From JACCYQ01 sp036675565 (lineage in GTDB: Bacteria; Bacteroidota; Bacteroidia; Chitinophagales; Chitinophagaceae), in NCBI GenBank assembly GCA_036675565.1, contig JAKFER010000247.1:1-31287 (forward strand): DNA of 31,287 nt, read 5' to 3'. The position numbers were made by a program, and so were the translations under genes. Positions 16,027-22,871 of the stretch are shown here, piece by piece. How positions within the stretch are numbered: position 1 is the first letter of the stretch; every line of letters starts with the position of its first letter. The notes under the pieces are model-generated. The model was not told the DNA's origin. It saw nothing but the letters and a program-made list of their open reading frames with translations, and did no database searches.

Positions 16027-17130
16027 ATGAAGTATTACATCATAGCCGGGGAAGCTTCGGGAGACCTGCATGGCAGTAACCTGGTAAAAGAGATTATGAA
16101 ACAGGATCCGGCTGCGAATATTCGTTGCTGGGGAGGAGATATGATGCAGGAGGCCGGGGCACACCTGGTAAAACATTATCGTTCCCTGGCTTTTATGGGA
16201 TTTATTGAAGTGGTAAAAAATCTTCGCACCATTTTAAAAAATCTTTCTTTCTGCAAAAAAGATATTACTGAATTTAATCCTGATGCCATCATCCTGGTAG
16301 ATTATCCTGGTTTCAATTTAAGGATTGCAAAATGGGCTAAGCCAGCCGGTTACAAAGTGATCTATTTTATTTCACCCCAGGTTTGGGCCTGGAAAGAAAA
16401 CCGGGTGCATGGAATTAAGAAATATGTAGATAAAATGCTGGTTATTCTGCCTTTTGAAAAAGAGTTCTATAAAAAATGGGATTATCCTGTAGAATATATT
16501 GGTCATCCATTGGTGAATGTGATCAATGAATTTATCAGCCAGCATGAAAAAACAACTACAAGTGGTCCCCCGATTGTGGCATTACTTCCAGGCAGCCGCA
16601 AACAGGAAATACTGAAAAAATTACCCATCATGTTACAGGTAGCATCTCATTTCCCGGGCTACCAGTTTATTGTTGCCATGGCTCCCGGTATTGAGGATGC
16701 ATTTTACAGGTCATTATTGGCACCCTATCATAATGTATCATCTATTTCTGGAAAAACTTATCATTTATTAAATATGTCCAAAGCAGCCCTGGTAACATCC
16801 GGTACAGCAACTTTGGAAACTGCTTTGTTTAATGTTCCCCAGATCGTTTGCTATAAAGGATCCTCTATCAGCTATGAAATAGCAAAAAGGGTTATTAAGG
16901 TTAAATATATTTCCCTGGTTAATTTAATTATGGATAAAGAAGTAGTGAAAGAGTTGATCCAGGACCAGCTAACTGTACCTAACCTGGAAAAGGAATTGAA
17001 AAAGATATTGATGGATGAAACACGGATCAATGAAATTAAATCCGATTATACATTGCTGAAGAATAAACTTGGCGCACAAAAAAATGCATCAGCTACGGCA
17101 GCAGCCTCTATCATTTCCTTTCTGCGTTAA
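16027..17130 (+). CDS. lpxB: Lipid-A-disaccharide synthase LpxB
   Basis: LpxB joins UDP-2,3-diacylglucosamine and lipid X to make the lipid A disaccharide precursor at the inner face of the cytoplasmic membrane. The 367-residue protein starts MKYYIIAGEASGDLHG (the GEASGDLHG signature is at 8-16) and contains VDYPGFNLRIAKWAK, YFISPQVWAWKENR, YIGHPLVN and LLPGSRKQEI, followed by VTSGTATLETALF. All are diagnostic of LpxB (GT19). Length and start agree with the family. The gene lies 83 bases after the small membrane protein and converges with a DUF6728-like gene, the stop codons being one base apart. Its presence confirms a Gram-negative lipid A pathway. Confidence 0.96.
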   Translation: MKYYIIAGEASGDLHGSNLVKEIMKQDPAANIRCWGGDMMQEAGAHLVKHYRSLAFMGFIEVVKNLRTILKNLSFCKKDITEFNPDAIILVDYPGFNLRIAKWAKPAGYKVIYFISPQVWAWKENRVHGIKKYVDKMLVILPFEKEFYKKWDYPVEYIGHPLVNVINEFISQHEKTTTSGPPIVALLPGSRKQEILKKLPIMLQVASHFPGYQFIVAMAPGIEDAFYRSLLAPYHNVSSISGKTYHLLNMSKAALVTSGTATLETALFNVPQIVCYKGSSISYEIAKRVIKVKYISLVNLIMDKEVVKELIQDQLTVPNLEKELKKILMDETRINEIKSDYTLLKNKLGAQKNASATAAASIISFLR

Positions 17131-17131
17131 A

Positions 17132-17296
17132 TTATTTGGTTAGAAGCTTTACAGCCAGCACAATCAAACAAAAAATAAAGATCAGAATGCTGATGCGGTT
17201 GATCCCGTGCATGTATTTTACAAATTGCGTATTGGGACGGTCAGGATCTGGTTTGCGGAGGTATAAATATTCACTGATTTGTTTCCAAACACCCAT
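17132..17296 (-). CDS. Small DUF6728-like membrane protein
   Basis: The 54-residue product starts at the ATG at 17296 (MGVWKQISEYLYLRK). A longer reading from 17329 is possible but adds residues unlike the rest. The soluble part contains RKPDPDRPNT and KYMHGINRIS; residues 33-51 form one transmembrane helix. As I recall, this pattern fits DUF6728, a family known from Bacteroidota, but I have not checked it. The gene converges with lpxB. Function unknown. Confidence 0.6.
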   Translation of the reverse strand: MGVWKQISEYLYLRKPDPDRPNTQFVKYMHGINRISILIFIFCLIVLAVKLLTK

Positions 17297-17385
17297 AACA
17301 TTTATTAAGGATGCAAAGCTACAACCCATAAAGAAGAAAATAACCTGGTTATGAAACTTTCATTTTATGCAAAGACACCAGGCAG

Positions 17386-17748
17386 TCAGCCAACATGCCT
17401 TCTTTCTTCAAGGAAAGATTCTAAGTCTCTTAAAGTAATGGGCTTCTCCCAAACCTTAAAGGAATCAGAATGCAGTTCAGGAGTATTTGGGTGATAGGCG
17501 CTGATCAGGTGCAATTGCATGGACGGATATTTTTCTAAAAGAAATGCCGCCTTATCCCAACCTAAACCATCAGGTAAATTGTTGTCAAGGAATAGTATAT
17601 CCGGTTTGATGGCAGGCACCTGTGAGATACCCTCTTTAAGGGTATGAAAATAATAAACATCGTAATTCTTACGTGTCAGATAAGTCTTCATCAGTAAACA
17701 CAGGTCGACTTCATCATCTATAATGAGTACTTTTTTTCGCTGGATCAT
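17386..17748 (-). CDS. Single-domain response regulator
   Basis: This 120-residue receiver domain lacks an output domain. The start at 17748 (MIQRKKVLIIDDE) fits the fold; nine extra residues from 17775 would not. The acidic pocket is at D11-D12, the phosphoacceptor is D55 in ILFLDNNLPDG, and the conserved lysine lies in VWEKPITL. It may pass phosphate to another protein or act through protein contact. Upstream, at 17791-17811 on the same strand, is a motif AGTTTGGC-N8-TTATA shared with the DUF1328 gene. A second receiver gene lies at 18997-19416. The cognate kinase is not identified, although kinases are encoded at 24-27 kb. Confidence 0.85.
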   Translation of the reverse strand: MIQRKKVLIIDDEVDLCLLMKTYLTRKNYDVYYFHTLKEGISQVPAIKPDILFLDNNLPDGLGWDKAAFLLEKYPSMQLHLISAYHPNTPELHSDSFKVWEKPITLRDLESFLEERRHVG

Positions 17749-17790
17749 AAATAAGCTTGTAACACAGTTTTCCAATTCTATGAACTAATA

Positions 17791-17811
17791 TATAAAAATT
17801 CCGGCCAAACT
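17791..17811 (-). promoter_or_regulatory. Promoter-like motif AGTTTGGC-N8-TTATA
   Basis: Read on the minus strand, AGTTTGGC (17811-17804) and TTATA (17795-17791) are separated by eight bases. The same arrangement occurs at 20106-20085 before the DUF1328 gene. It lies 43 bases upstream of the response regulator start, a suitable promoter distance. Confidence 0.35.
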
Positions 17812-17961
17812 TATAATACCCGAAATCGCTTATTGTTTAATGTTACTGTAGAAATTACTACTCAAAGAATTATAGCATTTCATTCCCATAATTATTCAAT
17901 ACTCTTTGGAAGGCATAATTTTTTAAGTATATAATTTATTCTTCACATTAAAAATATAATT

Positions 17962-18225
17962 ATGACATCGAATACAAAAATGGTTTTGGGGATTTTAGGT
18001 GCAGTTGCAGCAGGTGCTGTAATGGGTTTGTTAATGGCTCCTGAAAAAGGAAAAGATACAAGAACGAAAATTGGAAATACAGCCAATGACTGGGGCAAAC
18101 AACTGGGAGATTTATTTGCAGCAACAAAATCCGAAGCATCTCATTTAAAAGACAAAGCTTACAAAAAAGCAAATGAACTTCGCGGACAAGCAGCACACAC
18201 AGCAAATTCTATTAAAGATCGTTAA
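17962..18225 (+). CDS. YtxH domain-containing protein
   Basis: This 87-residue protein has one N-terminal membrane helix (about residues 7-26, GILGAVAAGAVMGLLMAP) followed by APEKGKDTRTKIG, the YtxH signature, and a long amphipathic, lysine/alanine-rich helix. YtxH-like proteins are general-stress or envelope proteins of unknown mechanism; related enterobacterial YqjD is membrane-bound and binds ribosomes. A strong terminator follows at 18232-18262. The next two genes resemble the YqjE/YqjK position, which supports an envelope-stress module. The start at 17962 is the only ATG close to the helix. Confidence 0.85.
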   Translation: MTSNTKMVLGILGAVAAGAVMGLLMAPEKGKDTRTKIGNTANDWGKQLGDLFAATKSEASHLKDKAYKKANELRGQAAHTANSIKDR

Positions 18226-18231
18226 TTAACC

Positions 18232-18262
18232 GGGCAGGTCCTGAATGACCTGCCCTTTTTTA
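18232..18262 (+). terminator. Intrinsic terminator after the YtxH gene
   Basis: GGGCAGGTC (18232-18240) and GACCTGCCC (18247-18255) form a nine-pair GC-rich stem with a six-base loop and are followed by seven Ts. The terminator lies only nine bases before the next ATG (18272). It may therefore be leaky, or the downstream genes may be expressed through partial readthrough. Confidence 0.9.
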
Positions 18263-18271
18263 AGCTACATT

Positions 18272-18631
18272 ATGCAAGGACTTAAGGATTCAATTGCGGA
18301 TTTAAAAGATAATGCAGGAGGACTGATTGACAACTACATCAAATTAGCGAAAGTGCAGGTGGCTGAAAAATCTATCAATGCACTTTCTTTAATCATTGTA
18401 GTAGTACTTGCATTATTTCTTATGATATTTTTTCTTTTTTTTACAGGTATTGCGCTAGGAATCTGGATTGGTAATTTACTGGATAATGAAATTGCAGGCT
18501 ACCTTATTATAGCAGGCATTTATTTACTCGTAGCGGTAATATTGGTCGTTGCCAGGAGAAAACTGATTTTTCCATTTGTTGCTAAATCCATCATTAAAAC
18601 TGTATATGGACAAACCGATAAAAACATTTGA
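18272..18631 (+). CDS. Holin-superfamily-III-like membrane protein (YqjE-like)
   Basis: The 119-residue protein starts at the ATG at 18272 (MQGLKDSIADLKDN); the frame is open further upstream, but that part is the terminator. An amphipathic N-terminal helix of about 35 residues, GLIDNYIKLAKVQVAEK, precedes two membrane helices (about residues 38-65 and 73-95) and a basic C-terminus. This is the layout of the Phage_holin_3_6/YqjE family. These proteins are not phage holins in function as far as known; they occur in stress loci together with YtxH- or DUF883-type proteins, as here. The gene overlaps the next by 26 bases. Confidence 0.72.
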   Translation: MQGLKDSIADLKDNAGGLIDNYIKLAKVQVAEKSINALSLIIVVVLALFLMIFFLFFTGIALGIWIGNLLDNEIAGYLIIAGIYLLVAVILVVARRKLIFPFVAKSIIKTVYGQTDKNI

Positions 18632-19019
18632 AGACCTGCTTAAGGAAAAAGAAAACCTGAAACATCAAATTGCCATTCAAAAGGGCAATATACAATATGA
18701 TATTGCGGGTATCAAAAATGCCATGAAACCTGCATCTGTTGCCTATAGCTTGTTTGGAAAATATGTGAACACCAAGCCCAATAGCCCGGCCCTGGTAATG
18801 GTAACCCGGCTGATTACCGCTTTTATATTAGGAAAAATTATTAAGAAAAGAAAAGGTGGCATCATCAGGAAGATTTCCGCTTTATTACTGGCAAATTTCA
18901 TAACACTATCCGTTAAACCGCTGGTGGTGGCAGTAAATAATTTCTTATTGAGTAAGTTCAGACCACCGGTGGCAAAGGTTACGCCTGTAACCGTTGTTAC
19001 GGCAGAACAACCGTATTAA
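18606..19019 (+). CDS. Hypothetical protein, third gene of the YtxH/holin-like module
   Basis: This is an unrecognised 137-residue protein. The ATG at 18606 gives MDKPIKTFEDLLKEKENLK and a 26-base overlap with the holin-like gene, so translation is probably coupled. The first 45 residues are helical and charged, the segment ALVMVTRLITAFILGKIIKKRKGG follows, and a second hydrophobic part ALLLANFITLSVKPLVVAVNNFLL leads to a short proline/valine tail. Two membrane-associated helices are likely. Its place corresponds to the small third gene (yqjK) of the enterobacterial module, but I see no sequence likeness strong enough to name it. The 3' end overlaps the convergent response regulator by 23 bases. 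Confidence 0.7.
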   Translation: MDKPIKTFEDLLKEKENLKHQIAIQKGNIQYDIAGIKNAMKPASVAYSLFGKYVNTKPNSPALVMVTRLITAFILGKIIKKRKGGIIRKISALLLANFITLSVKPLVVAVNNFLLSKFRPPVAKVTPVTVVTAEQPY

Positions 19020-19416
19020 ACCAGAAATTTTTTATTTCGGTGATGATATGTAAAAGTCCATCGAAGCTAACGGGTTTAACTATATAACTATTGGCGCCAA
19101 GTTCGTAACATCTTTTAACTTCCATTTCATTCTTGGTAGTAGTAAAAATAATAACCGGGATGATTTTATAGGTGGGGTGATTTTTAATTTCGTTGAGTAC
19201 TTCTCTCCCATCTTTCTTAGGCATGTTTAGATCCAGTATGATCAATGAAGGAAAATGAGATTGACCCCCGCTACATGAATCCAGGTATGAGACGAGTTCA
19301 ACACCATTATTCACAAATTTGATCTGGAACGTTAGTCCATTTTCTTCAAATGCTGTTTGAAATAAAAACTGGTCATCAGCATCATCTTCAGCAATAACAA
19401 TCAGCGGTTGACGCAT
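18997..19416 (-). CDS. Single-domain response regulator (Rcp1-like)
   Basis: This 139-residue receiver domain is of the type common beside bacteriophytochrome-like kinases (Rcp1-like). The acidic pocket is E10-D11-D12, the phosphoacceptor D62 lies in LIILDLNMPKKDGREVL, the switch threonine in IIFTTTKNE and the lysine K114 in SYIVKPVS. There is no output domain. Its 3' end overlaps the convergent hypothetical gene by 23 bases, so both reading frames constrain that DNA. The intergenic region upstream is shared with the divergent acidic protein gene (19503). Confidence 0.88.
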   Translation of the reverse strand: MRQPLIVIAEDDADDQFLFQTAFEENGLTFQIKFVNNGVELVSYLDSCSGGQSHFPSLIILDLNMPKKDGREVLNEIKNHPTYKIIPVIIFTTTKNEMEVKRCYELGANSYIVKPVSFDGLLHIITEIKNFWFNTVVLP

Positions 19417-19502
19417 ATTTTAAAATATTAAAACTATAGAAACCAAACTGCAGTTTCACTTAGGTGGCACTTGTTTTTTGGTGAAAATATAAAATTTATA
19501 TT

Positions 19503-19748
19503 ATGAAACAACTATATGACCAGGCTAGCACTGGTTCAAATGATCCTAAAGAGAAGAAAATAGTAAATGAACAGGAGCAGAATAAGCCTGTAAATGAAGG
19601 TGATCAACCTTTTGAAGAAACAGATCCTTCCCTTAAGGAAAGTCTAAAAAAAGAAAAAGATGAAACTACATCGGACTCTAATGAAGAAATTACGAACAAA
19701 GGAGACAACGATATATTGAACAAGGATCCCGGTATCCAACCAGAATAA
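19503..19748 (+). CDS. Small acidic, probably disordered protein
   Basis: This 81-residue protein has no hydrophobic core and is made mainly of E, D, K, N, Q, T and P (for example EKKIVNEQEQNKPVNEGDQP). It is therefore likely to be intrinsically disordered. Such small hydrophilic proteins often accompany desiccation or general stress genes in this phylum, but no family motif was recognised. The next A/T-rich region contains a terminator and the DUF1328 gene on the other strand. TGGCAC at 19465-19470 lies 38 bases upstream of the ATG. Confidence 0.6.
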   Translation: MKQLYDQASTGSNDPKEKKIVNEQEQNKPVNEGDQPFEETDPSLKESLKKEKDETTSDSNEEITNKGDNDILNKDPGIQPE

Positions 19749-19797
19749 GAGGATGCAGCCAATCTGCGTTAGAAGAATATTTATTAAATCACCTATT

Positions 19798-19830
19798 AAA
19801 AAAAAGAAAGTACAGTCTCAATGACTGTAC
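19798..19830 (-). terminator. Intrinsic terminator of the DUF1328 gene
   Basis: Read on the minus strand, GTACAGTC (19830-19823) and GACTGTAC (19817-19810) pair around a five-base loop, followed by a T-rich run (19809-19798). It lies 33 bases past the stop codon of the DUF1328 gene. It may also stop transcripts from the acidic protein gene on the other strand, although the T-run there is weak. Confidence 0.8.
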
Positions 19831-19862
19831 CTTCTCTTATTCATAGCCTTAACCTGAATATG

Positions 19863-20030
19863 TTAGTCAACCCTCCTGAAACCACCTGCGATGAGAGAGA
19901 TCAGGAACAATACAATGAAAATATAAAATAAAATTTTTGCAATAGAAGCTGCTCCGGCAGCAATACCACCAAAACCAAATACGGCTGCTATGATGGCAAT
20001 AACTAAGAATATTAAAGTCCAGCGTAACAT
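19863..20030 (-). CDS. DUF1328 (YtjA-like) membrane miniprotein
   Basis: A 55-residue gene was found by reading the minus strand from the ATG at 20030: MLRWTLIFLVIAIIAAVFG, then FGGIAAGAASIAKILFYIF and IVLFLISLIAGGFRRVD with a TAA stop. Two hydrophobic helices joined by a glycine/alanine-rich turn and the start MLRWTLIFL are diagnostic of DUF1328. These proteins are widespread in stress and envelope loci, with unknown function. A terminator follows at 19798-19830, and the AGTTTGGC-N8-TTATA motif lies 55 bases upstream. It is shorter than many gene finders report. Confidence 0.92.
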   Translation of the reverse strand: MLRWTLIFLVIAIIAAVFGFGGIAAGAASIAKILFYIFIVLFLISLIAGGFRRVD

Positions 20031-20084
20031 AATTTTAGATTTTTATGATTAAATAATATTTGTTTCAACATTCTACACTTAACA

Positions 20085-20106
20085 TTATAAATATCTGTGC
20101 CAAACT
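20085..20106 (-). promoter_or_regulatory. Promoter-like motif AGTTTGGC-N8-TTATA before the DUF1328 gene
   Basis: On the minus strand AGTTTGGC (20106-20099) is followed after eight bases by TTATAA (20090-20085), the same order and spacing as at 17811-17791. The extended sequence TTTGGCAC resembles a sigma-54 -24 element, but no GC is present at the -12 position. Confidence 0.35.
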
Positions 20107-20319
20107 TTATTATTGCTTCAATGATTTTAGAAAAAGCCATTGTTACTATTAATATAAAATACAGCGTAAAACTGGTTAAAAAAGTGCTTATACCTTTTGG
20201 AACAAACATGCTCTTAGTAATTAAATCATTATTTCATGTAGAACCTCCTCTACAAAATAGCTACACATAAAAATTTTAATGTTGGCCGTGAACAGGTATA
20301 AGAATTTAGTCAATAAAAT

Positions 20320-21174
20320 ATGGCTATAAAGAAGAAAGGCACACGTAAAAGCAAAGTTGTAACGAAAAATAAAGAACAGGATCTCAGGACAACGTTTATT
20401 AGTCCGGGATATAAAAGTGCTGGTAAACTACAGGACCAGGTGGCCATTATAACAGGTGGCGACAGTGGTATTGGTCGTGCTGTAGCTGTTCATTATGCAA
20501 AAGAAGGAGCACATGTGGTGATCGTTTATCACCAGCACGATAACGATGCGAAAGAAACAAGTAAAATGGTGCAGGAACTTGGTCGTGAATGTTACCTGTA
20601 CAAAGGAGATATTGCCAAACAAGTTTTTTGCAAAAAGGTAATTAATGAAACCATTAAAAAGTTAGGCAAGATAAATATCCTGGTGAATAATGCAGCCACT
20701 CAAAATCCTAAAGAAGATTTTAAAAGCATTTCGGCCACACAGTTTCGAAGAACTTTCGAGGTTAACATCTTTTCGTTTTTTTATTTATCCCAGGCGGTGG
20801 TTAAGGTGATGGCTAAAAATGGAACCATCATTAATACAGCTTCGGTTGTTGCTTACCGTGGCAGTGAACACCTGATCGATTATTCATCAACAAAAGGAGC
20901 CATCGTTGCATTTACCAGGTCACTTTCAAAGAACCTGGCTGAAAAAGGCATTCGGGTTAATGCAGTAGCACCCGGACCCATATGGACACCATTGGTTTTA
21001 ACTACGTTTGATAAAAAGCATTTGGAATCATTTGGAGAAAGTACCCCCATGAAAAGGGCCGGTTATCCTTATGAAGTCGCGCCTGCTTTTGTTTTTCTGG
21101 CCAGTAACCAGGATTCAAGTTTTGTTACCGGGCAGGTCATACATGTAAACGGAGGCGAAGTTGTGAACAGTTAA
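20320..21174 (+). CDS. SDR-family oxidoreductase, general-stress type
   Basis: This 284-residue short-chain dehydrogenase has a lysine-rich N-terminal extension of about 40 residues before the Rossmann fold. Visible features are the cofactor motif TGGDSGIG (45-52), NNAAT (123-127), catalytic S175, Y188 and K192 (YSSTK), and NAVAPGPIWTPL after them. The extension and the SPGYKSAGKLQDQVAIITGG segment resemble the stress-induced SDRs of the YhdF/YgcW/GSP39 type. The enzyme would use NAD(P)(H) in the cytoplasm; its substrate is unknown. It is the last gene of the stress-like group before rpoN, and a hairpin at 21213-21232 follows. Confidence 0.9.
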   Translation: MAIKKKGTRKSKVVTKNKEQDLRTTFISPGYKSAGKLQDQVAIITGGDSGIGRAVAVHYAKEGAHVVIVYHQHDNDAKETSKMVQELGRECYLYKGDIAKQVFCKKVINETIKKLGKINILVNNAATQNPKEDFKSISATQFRRTFEVNIFSFFYLSQAVVKVMAKNGTIINTASVVAYRGSEHLIDYSSTKGAIVAFTRSLSKNLAEKGIRVNAVAPGPIWTPLVLTTFDKKHLESFGESTPMKRAGYPYEVAPAFVFLASNQDSSFVTGQVIHVNGGEVVNS

Positions 21175-21212
21175 GTACCAAACTAACACAAATAGAAAAT
21201 TTTGGGTATGTA

Positions 21213-21247
21213 TTGGGTAATTTTTTACCCAACCCCTGATTTTTTTT
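21213..21247 (+). terminator. Probable terminator after the SDR gene
   Basis: TTGGGTAA (21213-21220) and TTACCCAA (21225-21232) pair perfectly around TTTT. A run of eight Ts lies a little later (21240-21247). The gap between stem and T-run makes this less certain than the other terminators. Confidence 0.55.
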
Positions 21248-21399
21248 GCTGTTAATGAAACTTATTTGAAAAAAATCAAAAAGCCCAAAACCGCTTCTAG
21301 TGTTTGAGTTGCATGGATTTATGCTATGTGAATAATTTTTATTTCCCCATATTTAAAGTTTGGTGTTATGCTTGCGCTATAGAGGGAAAACCTAGAGAT

Positions 21400-22821
21400 A
21401 TGCTTCACCAAAACCTATCGCAAAAGCAACAATTAAAGATTTTACCTCAACAAATACAGTTACTTAATTTATTTCACCTGAATTCATTGGAACTGGAACA
21501 GCGCATCAACCAGGAAATAGAAGAGAATCCATTGCTGGACGAAGAAAAAAGTGAAGAAGAACCTTTGCCAGAAAAAGAAATGGAGGTCGTAAAAGACTAT
21601 TCGGATTATGACGAATTTGAAAATGATGATATACCGGATTATAAAACGGAATGCGAAAATTTCTGGCATACCGAGAATTTTCCTGAAAGACCGATGGCGG
21701 AAGTAACCGACTTCAGAAAAGATATCAAAATGCAGTTCCACTACCTGGAACATACCCCGGATGAATTGGTGCTTGCGGAGTTCATCATCGATTCACTGAA
21801 TAATCATGGCATGCTGGACCTGGAAATCCAGGCACTGGCTGATGATTTTTCGTTCAAGCATAAGCGTTGGATTGAAGTTGAAGAAGTTGAATCTGTGCTT
21901 CAAAAGATTCAGCAACTGGAGCCGATTGGCGTTGGCAGCCGCAGTATTAACGAATGCTACCTGCTCCAATTAAAGAAAATGAACCAGAAGCGCCCGGATG
22001 TGCGGCTTGCTACTTTGTTAATTGAAAATCATTTCAATGACCTGCGCCGTCGCAACCTTGAAAAAATTATGCATGACCTGCATGTAGAAGAAGACGAATT
22101 GGTGATCATCATGCAATTGATCGGTAAATTAAAAATGAAACCCATTGCCGAATCGGCCAGTTCTACTGAAGTAAATCAAAACATTTTACCAGATTTTATT
22201 ATTGTACAGGAAGATGATTACCTGGAAGCATTTCTTTACAAACAGCGTTCATCATCATTACATATTAACAGCAGCTGGAAAGAAATGATCGAAGCCAAAG
22301 GAAATGGCAACAAAGCAGATAAAGCAACCCAGCAATATTTAAAAAACAAACTGAATGCTGCGCAATGGTTTGTGAATGCCATCCGCCAGCGTGAAGGCAC
22401 GATGTTGAAAGTGATCAAGGCGATCCTGCATTTTCAATACGATTATTTTCGTGAAGGTGATGTAAGATTGTTAAAACCCATGATCTTAAAAAACATTGCA
22501 GATATGATCGGTGTTGATATATCAACTGTATCCCGCATCACTTGTAATAAATATGTTGAAACGCCTTTTGGAACCATTTTATTAAAAGACCTTTTTACTG
22601 AAGGTATCGCCAATGAAAAAGGAAAAGTTATCAGCAACCGCGTAATACAATCAACTTTGGAGGAATTAATTGAAACGGAGGATAAAAAAAATCCATATAC
22701 AGATCAGCAATTGGTTACTATTTTGGCAGAGAAAGGATTTTCTATAGCCCGTCGCACAGTTGCCAAATACCGGGAACAATTACAAATACCTGTTGCCCAA
22801 ATGCGGTCATTATGGGCCTGA
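21400..22821 (+). CDS. rpoN: RNA polymerase sigma-54 factor RpoN
   Basis: The ATG at 21400 gives 473 residues starting MLHQNLSQKQQLKILPQQIQ, the typical glutamine/leucine-rich region I that binds activators. An acidic region II (EEKSEEEPLPEKEMEVVKDY) follows. The helix-turn-helix near MIGVDISTVSRITCNKYVETPFG recognises the -12 element, and the perfect RpoN box ARRTVAKYRE (residues 450-459) recognises the -24 element. The upstream extension to 21304 is cysteine-rich and unlike the family. Only 50 bases separate it from a sigma-54 activator gene, and two kinases follow, so the operon seems to encode a complete sigma-54 signalling branch. Confidence 0.96.
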   Translation: MLHQNLSQKQQLKILPQQIQLLNLFHLNSLELEQRINQEIEENPLLDEEKSEEEPLPEKEMEVVKDYSDYDEFENDDIPDYKTECENFWHTENFPERPMAEVTDFRKDIKMQFHYLEHTPDELVLAEFIIDSLNNHGMLDLEIQALADDFSFKHKRWIEVEEVESVLQKIQQLEPIGVGSRSINECYLLQLKKMNQKRPDVRLATLLIENHFNDLRRRNLEKIMHDLHVEEDELVIIMQLIGKLKMKPIAESASSTEVNQNILPDFIIVQEDDYLEAFLYKQRSSSLHINSSWKEMIEAKGNGNKADKATQQYLKNKLNAAQWFVNAIRQREGTMLKVIKAILHFQYDYFREGDVRLLKPMILKNIADMIGVDISTVSRITCNKYVETPFGTILLKDLFTEGIANEKGKVISNRVIQSTLEELIETEDKKNPYTDQQLVTILAEKGFSIARRTVAKYREQLQIPVAQMRSLWA

Positions 22822-22871
22822 TATATTCCTTAACAAATAAAGTAAATTTGAAAAAGTAAAAAAACCAAAAT

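Noticed and set aside
17136..17354. Plus-strand frame of 72 codons after lpxB
   Set aside because: It covers the convergent DUF6728-like gene on the other strand, which has a better start, composition and family pattern.
18272..18631. A prophage remnant, because of the holin-like protein
   Set aside because: No lysin, integrase or structural phage gene is near; the neighbour YtxH gene and the order point to a chromosomal stress module.
19465..19480. Sigma-54 promoter (TGGCAC at 19465) before the acidic protein gene; similar TGGCAC/TGGCAT at 20103 (minus) and 27637
   Set aside because: The -24-like half is good, but the GC of the -12 element (TTGCW after five bases) is missing in all three; the downstream bases are TTTTG, TTTAT and TTTTT.
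20232..20255. Tiny minus-strand frame (ATG AAA TAA) preceded by GGAGG near 20245
   Set aside because: Only two codons long; the purine run may be chance, because Shine-Dalgarno sites are rarely used by the genes of this window.
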